Assembly: GCF_013402815.2 (NCBI RefSeq)
Contig: NZ_CP058601.1
Span: 1,364,001 to 1,428,000, forward strand
DNA length: 64,000 nucleotides
Reading direction: 5' to 3'
DNA from: Natrinema halophilum
GTDB taxonomy: Archaea; Halobacteriota; Halobacteria; Halobacteriales; Natrialbaceae
Of this stretch, positions 26,478-35,178 are shown piece by piece. A model generated the notes under the pieces. The model worked only from the letters and a program-made list of their open reading frames with translations, searched no databases and had not been told where the DNA came from. The first letter of the stretch is position 1; each line of letters opens with the position of its first letter. The translations under genes and the position numbers were made by a program.

Positions 26478-27979
26478 TGACGGGAACGTCGCCCGCCGAC
26501 GTCGAGTCCAGCGCGACCGACGACTCCGAAACTACTCCCACGCACGGACTCTACGGTACGGACCTGTCTCCGGACGAACAACGCGACCGGCTGACGAACG
26601 GCGAGATTCCGGTGGCCGTCTACGGCCTCGGTAAGATGGGACTCCCACTGGCGGCGGTCTACGCCGAAACGACGGGAAACGTAACCGGTATCGACGTCGA
26701 CCCCGACGTCGTCGCAGCGATCTCCGACGGTGAGAGCCACGTCGTCGGCGAACCGGGCCTCGCGGACCTCGTGGCCGAGCAAGTCGATGATGGGCGACTC
26801 ACGGCGACGACCGACGGCCCGGCTGCAGCCGACGCGTCTCGGGTTCACGTCGTCATCGTTCCGACCCTCTTAGACGACGAAAACGATCCGGATCTGGCGA
26901 CCGTCGAGTCGGTCGCCGACGACATCGCGACCGGACTCGCTCCCGGTGATCTGGTGATCGTCGAGTCGACGCTTCCGCCGATGACCTGCCGAGACGTTCT
27001 CGAGCCACACCTCGCGAGTCAGAGCAGTCTCGCGCCCGACGAGTTCGGGCTCGCGTTCTGTCCGGAACGGACCGCTTCGGGGACGGCCCTGCGAGACATT
27101 CGCGGCCAGTACCCGAAAGTCGTCGGCGGCGTCGACGATGAGAGTACCAGGGCCGCGGCGATCGTCTATGACGAACTCTCGACCAACGAGGTCCATCGCG
27201 TCTCGGATGCGACGACGGCGGAGGCTGTCAAGGTGTTCGAGGGGGTCTATCGGGACGTGAACATCGGCCTCGCAAACGAGCTGTGTCAGCTCGCCGACGA
27301 ACTCGGAATATCGGTCCGCGAGGCGATCGACACGGCCAACGACTTGCCGATGTGCCAGCTTCACGATCCGGGCCCGGGCGTCGGCGGCCACTGCATTCCC
27401 TACTACCCGCATTTCCTGCTCAGGCAGACGGGCGAGTCGATGGCCGTGACCCGAGCCGCTCGCTGCACCAACGCCGAGATGCCGTCCGTGGTCGTCGACC
27501 GACTCGAGCGTGAACTCGATAGTGCGGGAACCGACATCGAGGGGGCGTCGGTCGTCGTTCTCGGAATCACATACCGCCCGGGCGTCGAAGAGACTCGCGC
27601 TTCGCCGGCACTCGGTGTCATCGACGAACTCTCCGAGCGCGACGCTCGCGTTTCGGGGATCGACCCGCTCGTCGATCCGGCCGACTATGGCGCAAGCCCC
27701 GTCGAAATCGACGAGCTAGCCGAAGAGTCGTTCGACGCCGCCGTCGTCGTCACCCCGCACGAAGAATTCGATCGAATCGACTGGAACGCCATCGATCCGA
27801 TGGTCGTCGTCGACGGCCGGGATACGGTCGACCTCGAAGAGACTGCGCATCGAGAGTACGCGCTCGGGGGCTCGAGCGACGGTCGACCTCCTCGGGGTGA
27901 TCGCGGCCGCAGAAGGGGTGTCGAACGACGGGATTCCGAGACGATGAGCGCGACGACGGATGGGGGAACGGATGTATAA
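26477..27979 (+). CDS. UDP-N-acetyl-sugar 6-dehydrogenase (WbpA/WecC-like)
   Basis: The 500-residue NAD-dependent enzyme oxidises C6 of a UDP-N-acetylhexosamine to the uronic acid. VAVYGLGKMGLPLAAVYAE (residues ~38-56) binds NAD. AFCPERTASGTAL and the conserved Lys region AEAVKVFEGVYRDVNIGLAN form the active site, and the catalytic Cys is in PGVGGHCIPYYPHF near residue 305. The UDP-binding C-terminal domain shows VVLGITYRPGVEETRASPA. The first ~35 residues and the last ~35 are low-complexity extensions. It starts in a TGATG overlap and its end overlaps the glycosyltransferase gene, so all five genes are one transcription unit. Confidence 0.9.
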   Translation: MTGTSPADVESSATDDSETTPTHGLYGTDLSPDEQRDRLTNGEIPVAVYGLGKMGLPLAAVYAETTGNVTGIDVDPDVVAAISDGESHVVGEPGLADLVAEQVDDGRLTATTDGPAAADASRVHVVIVPTLLDDENDPDLATVESVADDIATGLAPGDLVIVESTLPPMTCRDVLEPHLASQSSLAPDEFGLAFCPERTASGTALRDIRGQYPKVVGGVDDESTRAAAIVYDELSTNEVHRVSDATTAEAVKVFEGVYRDVNIGLANELCQLADELGISVREAIDTANDLPMCQLHDPGPGVGGHCIPYYPHFLLRQTGESMAVTRAARCTNAEMPSVVVDRLERELDSAGTDIEGASVVVLGITYRPGVEETRASPALGVIDELSERDARVSGIDPLVDPADYGASPVEIDELAEESFDAAVVVTPHEEFDRIDWNAIDPMVVVDGRDTVDLEETAHREYALGGSSDGRPPRGDRGRRRGVERRDSETMSATTDGGTDV

Positions 27980-29060
27980 GGACAAGCGTATCGGCGTCGT
28001 CGTGACGGCGTACGATGAGGCTGCGTTCGTCGGCCGCGTCATCGAGACGGTGCCGGAATACGTCGACCGGATCTACGCCGTCGACGATCGGTCGCCGGAC
28101 GCAAGCTGGGACGTGATCCAGCGAGTTGCCGAGCGGATAAATGGAGAGCGAGAAAACGAACCCGCCGAGGCGACACTCACGGTGGCCGACGGTGGTGACG
28201 GCCGGCGCGTCGTTCCCATCCGTCACGATGAGAACCGCGGCTACGGAGCGGCGGTCAAAACCGGCTATCGCCACGCCGCTGCGGACGGTATCGACGTCGT
28301 CGCAGTGATGAACGGTGACGGTCAAATGGATCCCGCTATTCTCGACCGGATCATCGATCCGGTCGTCACCGGCGAGGTAGACTATGCCAAGGGTAACCGG
28401 CTACGGAGCCCGGAAGATAGAGAAGGCATGTCGAAGTTTCGGTTCGCCGGGAACGCGATACTCACCGGCCTTTCGAAGTTCGCCACCGGCTACTGGTCGA
28501 TCAGCGACTCGCAAAACGGCTACACGGCCATCTCACGGGAGGCGATCGAAACCCTCGACCTCGAGTCGATCACCGACAGGTACGGGTTCCTCAATCACCT
28601 TCTGACCCACCTCAACGTAGCCGGCTGTCGGGTCGCAGACGTCCCGATGTCGGCCGTTTACGGCGACGAAGAAAGCAGCATTCGGTACACGTCGTTCATC
28701 AGATTCGTCTCACTTCTGTTACTTCGGAATTTCTGCTGGCGGTTGAAAACGAGATACCTCGTTCAGTCGTTCAATCCTGCGATCGTCAACTACGGCGTCG
28801 CTGCCGTGGGACTGGCGGGCGGACTGATTGGACTAATCAGGTCAGCCACGCGGGCGGCAGCCGGAGAGGACGGCTTTGTCGGGGGGATCACATCATTCGT
28901 CGCCGCGCTGCTCGGGCTGGTCTCGCTTTGCACCGCTATCCGACTCGACGCCGCGGCAAACGAAGAACTGGAAGCTCCCTCTGGCGAACGCGACGCCGAG
29001 ACCGAACGAATTCGGGGACACGAACCCGATGAGCCGGTGCAGACTCAGTCGATCGAGTAA
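27972..29060 (+). CDS. Family 2 glycosyltransferase with C-terminal membrane anchor
   Basis: Reading from MYKDKRIGVVVTAYDEAA, the 362-residue protein has the GT-A fold of GT2: the nucleotide site around YAVDDRSPDASWDV and the metal-binding NGDGQMDP near residue 115. Its core resembles polyprenyl-phosphate glycosyltransferases. Two hydrophobic helices near residues 265-285 and 300-320 would anchor it to the membrane. It likely transfers a sugar, possibly the one made by the four genes before it, to a lipid carrier. ATG 27972 is preferred over 27960 because haloarchaeal relatives begin MYRGK-like and it overlaps the upstream stop by 8 nt. Confidence 0.88.
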   Translation: MYKDKRIGVVVTAYDEAAFVGRVIETVPEYVDRIYAVDDRSPDASWDVIQRVAERINGERENEPAEATLTVADGGDGRRVVPIRHDENRGYGAAVKTGYRHAAADGIDVVAVMNGDGQMDPAILDRIIDPVVTGEVDYAKGNRLRSPEDREGMSKFRFAGNAILTGLSKFATGYWSISDSQNGYTAISREAIETLDLESITDRYGFLNHLLTHLNVAGCRVADVPMSAVYGDEESSIRYTSFIRFVSLLLLRNFCWRLKTRYLVQSFNPAIVNYGVAAVGLAGGLIGLIRSATRAAAGEDGFVGGITSFVAALLGLVSLCTAIRLDAAANEELEAPSGERDAETERIRGHEPDEPVQTQSIE

Positions 29061-29251
29061 GTCACGAGATCGTCACCCTCGCAGGTAGGACACTGCGCTG
29101 TACCGGCCGAGACGTTCGTTCCACAATCACGACACTCGTGAACGACCGTAACCGATTTGCTGGTTTCATCGTTCTCCGTAGCTGGTACGGGTGCGTTTGT
29201 CTTGGACTCCGTTCCGCCGAACAGTTCGGTGATGAGGGTAGAGAGGGGCAT
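29045..29251 (-). CDS. Small zinc-ribbon protein, 68 residues
   Basis: From MPLSTLITELFGG the protein has a polar N-terminal half and a C-terminal zinc ribbon (CRDCG...CPTCEGDDLVTYSID) at residues ~40-68. Such short rubredoxin-like ribbons are widespread and uncharacterised in haloarchaea. It converges with the GT2 gene, their ends overlapping by 16 nt. ATG 29251 is preferred to 29272 by family length. Role unknown. Confidence 0.75.
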   Translation of the reverse strand: MPLSTLITELFGGTESKTNAPVPATENDETSKSVTVVHECRDCGTNVSAGTAQCPTCEGDDLVTYSID

Positions 29252-29367
29252 AGAACGGGGGTGTGCGGTCATATTCAGGAAGCGACGATAAACGTTTCGT
29301 GACCGTGCGAATATTATTATCTTCCATTATGGTTTGTCAGTGATCGCGGACAATGAGGGTGCAGCGG

Positions 29368-29591
29368 GCGATGCGAAGTCAGGACAGTTCGGCGGGCGAT
29401 GCGAAGTCAGGACAGTTCGGCGGGCGATGCGAAGTCAGGACAGTTCGGCGGGCGATGCGAAGTCAGGACAGTTCGGCGGGCGATGCGAAGTCAGGACAGT
29501 TCGGCGGGCGATGCGAAGTCAGGACAGTTCGGCGGGCGATGCGAAGTCAGGACAGTTCGGCAGGCGATGCCAAATCAGGACAGTTCGGCGG
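29368..29591. repeat. 28-bp tandem repeat, eight copies
   Basis: Copies beginning GCGATGCGAAGTCAGGACAG start at 29368, 29396, 29424, 29452, 29480, 29508, 29536 and 29564. The last full copy (GCGATGCCAAATCAGG) is diverged. No spacers are present, so it is not CRISPR. It ends 8 bp before the stop codon of the DUF354-like gene on the minus strand. Confidence 0.95.
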
Positions 29592-29598
29592 GCGACGG

Positions 29599-30699
29599 CT
29601 ACATCGATTGCGATCGCGGTTGGAGGATCCGTTTCGTCGAGCGGTCCAACCGCTCGATAGTCCCGCGAGACTGAGCAACGTCGACGAGTAAGTCGGTTAG
29701 ATTCACGAGGTCGCCGACGTACTCCCGGCGACGCCGTTGCCACCGATCGGCCGCCTCGTCGTCGGCGAGAATCTCGAGAGAGCGATCACGAACCGCGTCG
29801 TACGCGTCGAACTGTTCAGCCAGGCCGGCGCGCTCGAGTTCTTGAAACTCGCCGTATTCGTGGTCGTCGGTGCCCCGATACCGGAAGGCAGGTGTTCCTA
29901 ACAGCGCGGCTTCGGTGGCCATCGTGCCGGTGTCGGCGACGAGCAGCGACGCGTCAGCCATCGCGTCGTGGATCAGTGCGGGGTGGAGATCGTACGCTCG
30001 CGCCGGGAGATCCTGCAGGTCCATCTCGCCACCCTCGTCGGAGACGAAGACGGTCGCCTCCTCGCTCAGGCGTTCGATCAGGTCCCGTCGCTGTTCCGGG
30101 CGGAATCCCTCGAGATCGGTGTCGTGGAGAGCGTCCAGCGCGTTGAACCGGACGAGGACGTACGGTTCGTCGGAATCGACGCCGAGGTGTTTCCGAACGG
30201 CTTCGTTCGGCTCGAATACGTCGGGGTGGAGGTAGGCGCACTCTTTGAACCCGTCGAACGTGTAGTGATCGTCCCCGAGATCGCGACGGGTGACCGCCGG
30301 CGAGAGAATGCAATCCGCAAAGGGACGCGAGACGGTGTGATTGAAATCACCGGGTTCATCGTCGAGGACGAGGACGACCGGCGTTCGCGTAAGCGTCCCG
30401 GCGAAGGCCGCGTACGGACCACGGCCGAAGACGACGTCCGGATCGAAGCGGACAGCCTGTGTCCCGATCGAACGGATCTGCCCTCCCAATTCGCTGGCGA
30501 ACTGCAGTTTCGAGTACCCCTCCGTACGGTGGTCGCCGTACACTCGGTACGGCATGTCGAAATAGCCGAGTAAGTCGGTCGTACAGGCGTACTCCCGGGT
30601 CAGGACGAGAACGTCGTGTCCCGCCGTCTCGAGGCAGTCGACGGCGTGTCGATACTGGTGGACGTGTGCGGGCGTATTGGCCAAGACGAGGATCCGCAT
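29599..30699 (-). CDS. DUF354-family glycosyltransferase-like protein
   Basis: The 366-residue protein starts with a GT-B-type N-terminus (MRILVLANTPAHVHQYRHAV). It has VFGRGPYAAFAG, VLDDEPGDFN and, in the C-terminal domain, ASLLVADTGTMATEAALLGT followed by GTPAFR. This pattern matches DUF354 proteins, which resemble UDP-N-acetylglucosamine 2-epimerase and GT-B glycosyltransferases. A role in surface glycan assembly fits the neighbours and its ATTACAAAG promoter motif. Whether it is a transferase or an epimerase cannot be decided. Its 3' end abuts the 28-bp tandem array. Confidence 0.82.
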   Translation of the reverse strand: MRILVLANTPAHVHQYRHAVDCLETAGHDVLVLTREYACTTDLLGYFDMPYRVYGDHRTEGYSKLQFASELGGQIRSIGTQAVRFDPDVVFGRGPYAAFAGTLTRTPVVLVLDDEPGDFNHTVSRPFADCILSPAVTRRDLGDDHYTFDGFKECAYLHPDVFEPNEAVRKHLGVDSDEPYVLVRFNALDALHDTDLEGFRPEQRRDLIERLSEEATVFVSDEGGEMDLQDLPARAYDLHPALIHDAMADASLLVADTGTMATEAALLGTPAFRYRGTDDHEYGEFQELERAGLAEQFDAYDAVRDRSLEILADDEAADRWQRRRREYVGDLVNLTDLLVDVAQSRGTIERLDRSTKRILQPRSQSM

Positions 30700-30724
30700 C
30701 GCTCTGAGCTATCCGCCGTTGGCC

Positions 30725-30733
30725 CTTTGTAAT
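30725..30733 (-). promoter_or_regulatory. ATTACAAAG, variant glycan promoter motif
   Basis: One-base variant on the minus strand with 25 nt to the ATG at 30699, the position normally held by a TATA box. Confidence 0.6.
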
Positions 30734-30886
30734 AGCATCGCTACGGGGGTGAGCCGACGGAACCCTCCGTTTACCGATCGAACGTACACGAGTACGTGAA
30801 GAAAAACGTCGTCGACGCCGCGGCCGCCCAACGGGGCGCATCCGTAGCCAGGGCCTGTCCGGCGCGTCGAAGGGGCTGTTCGGCGG

Positions 30887-30895
30887 ATAACAAAG
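30887..30895 (+). promoter_or_regulatory. ATAACAAAG motif upstream of a GT4 gene
   Basis: Exact copy, 31 nt before the ATG at 30927. The intervening sequence is G+C rich with no other TATA-like box. Confidence 0.7.
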
Positions 30896-30926
30896 CCGTT
30901 CCGGTCTGTCCCCTCTCGTACTCGAG

Positions 30927-31916
30927 ATGCACGTCCTCACGCTTACGACGAACGCCGATGCGCCGTTCATGACCCAGCAGATGGCCGCGCTCGAGGACCG
31001 AGGCGTAACCTTTTCGACGGTGTCGGTGGCCGGCGATGTCGGCGCCGATACGTCACGGACGCCGGCCGATTATCTCCGGACCGTCCCGAAGGTCATCCGA
31101 GAGGCGGGAAATGGCTACGATCTGATCCACGCTCACTACGGGCTGACGGCACCGATGGCGCTCGCACAGATCCGAAAGCCCGTGGTTCTCTCACTGTGGG
31201 GATCTGACGTCCACGGGCCAGTCGCACCCGTTAGTCGAGCGTCTGCGCCGTTCTGCGACGAGGTCGTCGTCATGTCGCGGGAAATGCGCGAGGTCCTCGA
31301 CCGCGACTGTACGGTGATTCCCGACGGCGTCGATCTGGAGAAGTTCCGTCCCGAACCGCAGGATCGGGCCGCGAAGAAAGTGGGCTGGAACGACGATGGG
31401 TACGCACACGACGTCCTGTTCCCGTATTCACCCGCACGGGAAGTGAAGAATTATCCGCGGGCCGAGCGCATCGTGACCGTCGTCGACAACCTCCTCGAGC
31501 ACCCGGTGCGACTCCGAACGGTCTCCGGCGTCGATCACGACTCCGTCTCGGACTACATGAACGCAGCGGACGCCCTCATTTTGACCTCCCACAGCGAAGG
31601 ATCACCGAACTCGATAAAGGAGGCGCTGGCCTGTAACCTCCCCGTCGTCGCCGTCGACGTCGGCGACGTCCGAGAGCGCCTGTCGGGCGTGAATCCTTCC
31701 TGCGTTTGCTCGAGCGACGAGGAACTGATCCAGGGCCTGCTGGAAATCCTCGAACGCGGCGAGCGATCGAACGGTCGCGAAGCCGCTCGTGAAGTGAGCA
31801 TCGATCGAACGGCCGACCGAATGCTCGAGGTGTACGAGCGCGTTGCCGGACAGATGATCGAAACCGAAGACTGCACCGACGAACTCACCGTTCAAGGCAT
31901 CTCGAGACTCGAGTGA
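30927..31916 (+). CDS. Family 4 glycosyltransferase
   Basis: The 329-residue GT-B protein has DLIHAHYGLTAPMALAQI, the linker IPDGVDLEKFRPEP, and the donor-binding signature SHSEGSPNSIKEALACNLPV (E-X7-E type) near residue 220. It is slightly shorter than usual for GT4 but has both Rossmann-like domains. Probably adds a sugar to a lipid-linked or nascent glycan on the cytoplasmic face. It is divergently arranged with the DUF354 gene, and each has its own copy of the promoter motif. Confidence 0.88.
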   Translation: MHVLTLTTNADAPFMTQQMAALEDRGVTFSTVSVAGDVGADTSRTPADYLRTVPKVIREAGNGYDLIHAHYGLTAPMALAQIRKPVVLSLWGSDVHGPVAPVSRASAPFCDEVVVMSREMREVLDRDCTVIPDGVDLEKFRPEPQDRAAKKVGWNDDGYAHDVLFPYSPAREVKNYPRAERIVTVVDNLLEHPVRLRTVSGVDHDSVSDYMNAADALILTSHSEGSPNSIKEALACNLPVVAVDVGDVRERLSGVNPSCVCSSDEELIQGLLEILERGERSNGREAAREVSIDRTADRMLEVYERVAGQMIETEDCTDELTVQGISRLE

Positions 31917-32047
31917 GCACCGGCGCACATCTCGGGAGAACGACGCGTAGAGAGAACAGTCGGTTCGGCCATCGTCGGCGTCCGAGGACGACCGGGACGA
32001 TTTTGCATCCGTTTACGGACGGGTGATCCGCGACGTCGCTTTCGAGA

Positions 32048-33028
32048 CTACGTGACCGACGCCCGATACCATTCCATCGCGTCCGGCACGTGCGCCTCGA
32101 GGGGCTGGTACTCGTATCCCAGCTCCTCGTTCGCTTTCCGCGACGTATAGAATAGCCGCTGGGTCGCGAGTGTGGCCATCTGTCGATCGAACGGGAACAT
32201 TCGGCGATCGGCGACTGCGTCGACGACCTCCGCGACCGGTCCAGCGGCCCGGATCGCAGTCGCCGGGACGCGGATCCGCGCGGGCGAGCCGTCGACTGCA
32301 TCGGCGATCCGTGAAACTGCTCGGTCGTACGTGAGGTTCTCGCCGCCGAGGATGTAGTGGTCGCCGGCCTCGCCGTGCTCGTAGGCGGCAAGCAGTCCGT
32401 CGACCACGTCCGAGACGCCGACGATACTCAGGCCGCCGGGAAGATAGGCTGGCATGGTGGGTTCGGCGCCCATCGCGAGCAACTGGGCGGTGAACTCCTC
32501 GTCGCCGGGACCGAAGATCGACGTCGGATGAACAGTGAGGGCGTCACCGTTCGTCTCAGCGTATCGGTCGACCAGTCCTTCGGCCGCCGCTTTCGAGGCC
32601 TGATAGGCGCCGATCGGCTCGGCGACGTCCGACTCGTCGGCGAAGTCGGTGTCGCCTACGGGGCGCCGCGTTCCCGACGTGCTGGTGAAGACGACTCGAC
32701 CCGCGTCGGCGTCGCGACAGGCTTCGAGCACCCGCTCGGTGCCGTCGCGGTTGACCGTCCAGACGGTATCGGGACCGGCGCTCCAGAGGCCGATTCCCGC
32801 GAGGTGGAAGACGGCGTCGGCTCCGTCGACGAGCGACCGCAACGTCCCGTCGTCGAAGAGGTCGCCGACGTACCAGTCGATCCCCTCGAGGTCGCCTCGT
32901 TCCGATGTCGGTCGACTGAGTCCGCGAACCTCCCAGCCATCGTCGAGCAGGCGGTCACACAGGTGGGTCCCGAGAAAGCCGGTCGCACCCGTCACCGCCG
33001 CCGTTCGCGGTTCGCTCGTCGCCGTCAT
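32048..33028 (-). CDS. NAD(P)-dependent epimerase/reductase (extended SDR)
   Basis: The 326-residue protein starts with a Rossmann motif, AVTGATGFLGTHLCDRLLDD. It has a Ser region FTSTSGTRRPVG and the catalytic YQASK near residue 155. The sequence is closer to the dihydroflavonol-4-reductase-like SDR branch than to GalE. It is the last gene of a three-gene operon with DUF362 and Gfo/Idh genes, overlapping the former by 4 nt, so a nucleotide-sugar or polyketose-like substrate is plausible but unproven. Confidence 0.85.
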   Translation of the reverse strand: MTATSEPRTAAVTGATGFLGTHLCDRLLDDGWEVRGLSRPTSERGDLEGIDWYVGDLFDDGTLRSLVDGADAVFHLAGIGLWSAGPDTVWTVNRDGTERVLEACRDADAGRVVFTSTSGTRRPVGDTDFADESDVAEPIGAYQASKAAAEGLVDRYAETNGDALTVHPTSIFGPGDEEFTAQLLAMGAEPTMPAYLPGGLSIVGVSDVVDGLLAAYEHGEAGDHYILGGENLTYDRAVSRIADAVDGSPARIRVPATAIRAAGPVAEVVDAVADRRMFPFDRQMATLATQRLFYTSRKANEELGYEYQPLEAHVPDAMEWYRASVT

Positions 33029-33960
33029 CGACCGCCCTCGAGTTGCGGCGGCACGGCGTCGCCGGCCACCGTCGCGTACATTCGGTAGGCGGTCGAGACG
33101 GCAGGGTGGGTCTCGTCGGCCGGTGGCAAGTCACCGTCGGGAATCCGTGCCCGAAGCCGATCGAAGTCGATGCCAGTCCCCTCGACGGTGATCGGTTCGG
33201 CCTCGTCACCGCGGACCGTCTCGAGCGCACCGTCGTCCGCGGGTGATCGCCCCAACAACGAACTGGCGACGGCATCGACGGCCGAAACAGCTCCCGAAAA
33301 CAGCGTGTTCGCTGCTGCGGGTTCGCCGCCGTAAACGGTCGTCGCGTCGACGACGGCGGTTTCGGGCTCGACGAGCCGCGTCACCGCGACGGGCACTCGA
33401 TCGGCGTCGGCGGCGTCTAAAACGAGCGATGCAAGCGTTCGCATCGCGCCCGCGACCGTGCCGTTCTCGGTCGGCCGCAACGATGGCACGACGATAACGG
33501 TGTCCTCGTCGAGTCGGTTCGGGACCGTGAGCGATACCGACCGTCCGTCCACCGGTTGGACGTGTTCGGTATGGGGTTCGTCCGCCAGATCGACGAGGTC
33601 GGCCTCGAACCCCTCGAGTACGTCGGTGTAACCGAGGTACGCCGCCGTTCTGTCGAACGACATCCGATCAGTGCTCGCGCCAGCAACGGCGACATCTGCG
33701 TCGGTGCACCGCTCCAAATGACCGACGATCGTGCCGATGACGGCCGGATCGGTGATCATTCCGGACGACGGGTGAAACGGGTAGTGCACGTCGGGGACGA
33801 GCGTGATCCGGTCGGCGCTCGAAAACGATTCCAGTGTGGGCTCTAGCAGGCCACGAACCGGAGCCTCGAGACCGGCTATACGGGCGTCAACATCGGGCAC
33901 CCAGCTGCCGTGATGGTCGGGTTCGTCGACAGTGACCGCACGGACCCGCGCCCCACTCAT
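33025..33960 (-). CDS. DUF362 domain-containing protein
   Basis: The 311-residue protein resembles DUF362: LVPDVHYPFHPSSGMITDPA, DVAVAGASTDRMSFDRTAAY and VIVVPSLRPTENGTV. It lacks the Cys-rich ferredoxin motifs found in some DUF362 members. Starts and ends overlap its neighbours by 4 nt, so its product probably acts with the oxidoreductase and the SDR. Biochemical activity unknown. Confidence 0.75.
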   Translation of the reverse strand: MSGARVRAVTVDEPDHHGSWVPDVDARIAGLEAPVRGLLEPTLESFSSADRITLVPDVHYPFHPSSGMITDPAVIGTIVGHLERCTDADVAVAGASTDRMSFDRTAAYLGYTDVLEGFEADLVDLADEPHTEHVQPVDGRSVSLTVPNRLDEDTVIVVPSLRPTENGTVAGAMRTLASLVLDAADADRVPVAVTRLVEPETAVVDATTVYGGEPAAANTLFSGAVSAVDAVASSLLGRSPADDGALETVRGDEAEPITVEGTGIDFDRLRARIPDGDLPPADETHPAVSTAYRMYATVAGDAVPPQLEGGR

Positions 33961-35066
33961 AGGGTCACCTCCGGCGCTTCGAGTTCGTCCGCACCGTCGG
34001 CATCGACGGCCGCACGTTCGTAGGCCGTCTCGGCGAGGGCCAGCGTCCGGCGGCCGTCTGTTCCGTCGACGGGTGGTCGGTTGCCGGCGCGGATCGCCTC
34101 ACAGAAGTCAGCCAGTGCGTCGTAGTGAGCCTGCAGGTAGAACGTCGGGCCGAACACGTCGGGCTCGTCGTTCGTGAACCGGCTGGCGACGTTCGAAAGG
34201 GCGGACTTCGCTGCGCCGGCGTAGAAATTATCTGGCAGGTGGTCCCGGTTGCTGAGCGTCCCGGTCACGCCTTCGAGGCGCAGTCGAGTGTTGACCTCGG
34301 GGAGTTGCTCCCACTGGTAGGAGCCGCAGTGAAGCGTGATCGTCGTTCCCGTCTCCCGTGCCTCCAGGAGCACCGTCGCGGCGTCCTCGACGTCGATTTC
34401 GAGCGTCCGCCCCATCGATGCATCCAGAACCTCGAGGTCGCCGAACAGCCACTCGAGGACGTCGAAGCAATGAACTCCCAGTTCCAGCAGCGACCCGCCG
34501 CCGGCCGCGTCGGGATCTAGCGGCCACGACGGCGGCGCGTTTTCCACGGGCGGCCGCCCCAACGGGCCGTCGTTGAGCCTGGTGATCGAAGCGTACGGGA
34601 CGTGGCCGACGCTTCCCTCGTCGTAGGCCTCCTTGAGGCCCGTCATGTCCGGTTGGTAGCGCAGCGTGTGATCGACGCCGACGGCGATTCCGGCCTCGCG
34701 GGCGGTCTCGAGCAAGTCGTCAGCCTCTTCAGTCGAGCGTGCAAGCGGTTTCTCGACGAAGACATCGATACACTCCTCGGCGGCACGCTCGACGGCTTCG
34801 GCGTGGAGAAACGGCGGTAACGCGACGACCGCGGCGTCGAGATCTTCGGATTCGAGCAGCGCCGCGTAATCGTCGTACGTGCGCGAGACCCCGGCACGAT
34901 CGGCTCGATTACGGTTCTCGGGAACGGCGTCGGCGGCTGCGACGACCTCGACGTTCGGCATCGCGAGCGCTGATTTCAGGTGTACCATGCCGATGTTCCC
35001 GACGCCGAGGACGCCGAGCGAGAGTCCACTCGAGTCGGTCCATCGATCCAGAATCGGTAGTTGCAT
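33957..35066 (-). CDS. Gfo/Idh/MocA oxidoreductase
   Basis: The 369-residue protein has the NAD(P)-binding LGVLGVGNIGMVHLKSAL, the family motif VFVEKPLARSTEEADDLL near residue 118 and the His in LELGVHCFDVLEWLFGD. These indicate a sugar or inositol dehydrogenase, or nucleotide-sugar oxidoreductase. It is the first gene of the operon reading 33957-DUF362-SDR and has the ATAACAAAG motif in the TATA position, 25 nt before the ATG. It is a paralog of the 25452-26477 enzyme but clearly different in sequence. Confidence 0.88.
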   Translation of the reverse strand: MQLPILDRWTDSSGLSLGVLGVGNIGMVHLKSALAMPNVEVVAAADAVPENRNRADRAGVSRTYDDYAALLESEDLDAAVVALPPFLHAEAVERAAEECIDVFVEKPLARSTEEADDLLETAREAGIAVGVDHTLRYQPDMTGLKEAYDEGSVGHVPYASITRLNDGPLGRPPVENAPPSWPLDPDAAGGGSLLELGVHCFDVLEWLFGDLEVLDASMGRTLEIDVEDAATVLLEARETGTTITLHCGSYQWEQLPEVNTRLRLEGVTGTLSNRDHLPDNFYAGAAKSALSNVASRFTNDEPDVFGPTFYLQAHYDALADFCEAIRAGNRPPVDGTDGRRTLALAETAYERAAVDADGADELEAPEVTL

Positions 35067-35091
35067 CTGTCGAAAAAGGGCCGGCTGCGGG

Positions 35092-35100
35092 CTTTGTTAT
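35092..35100 (-). promoter_or_regulatory. ATAACAAAG motif of the oxidoreductase operon
   Basis: Exact copy on the minus strand with 25 nt to the ATG at 35066. Confidence 0.72.
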
Positions 35101-35178
35101 CGTCGCCGTACCCGGACGGGCAAACGAGTAGTTCGTCCATTCGGACGACAGCGTCCGTCTACCGACCGTCCCGACTCG

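Noticed and set aside
29334-29691. Frames of about 110 residues across the 28-bp array; CRISPR possibility
   Set aside because: Head-to-tail copies with no spacers and no cas genes, so it is not CRISPR; frames are repeat artefacts.
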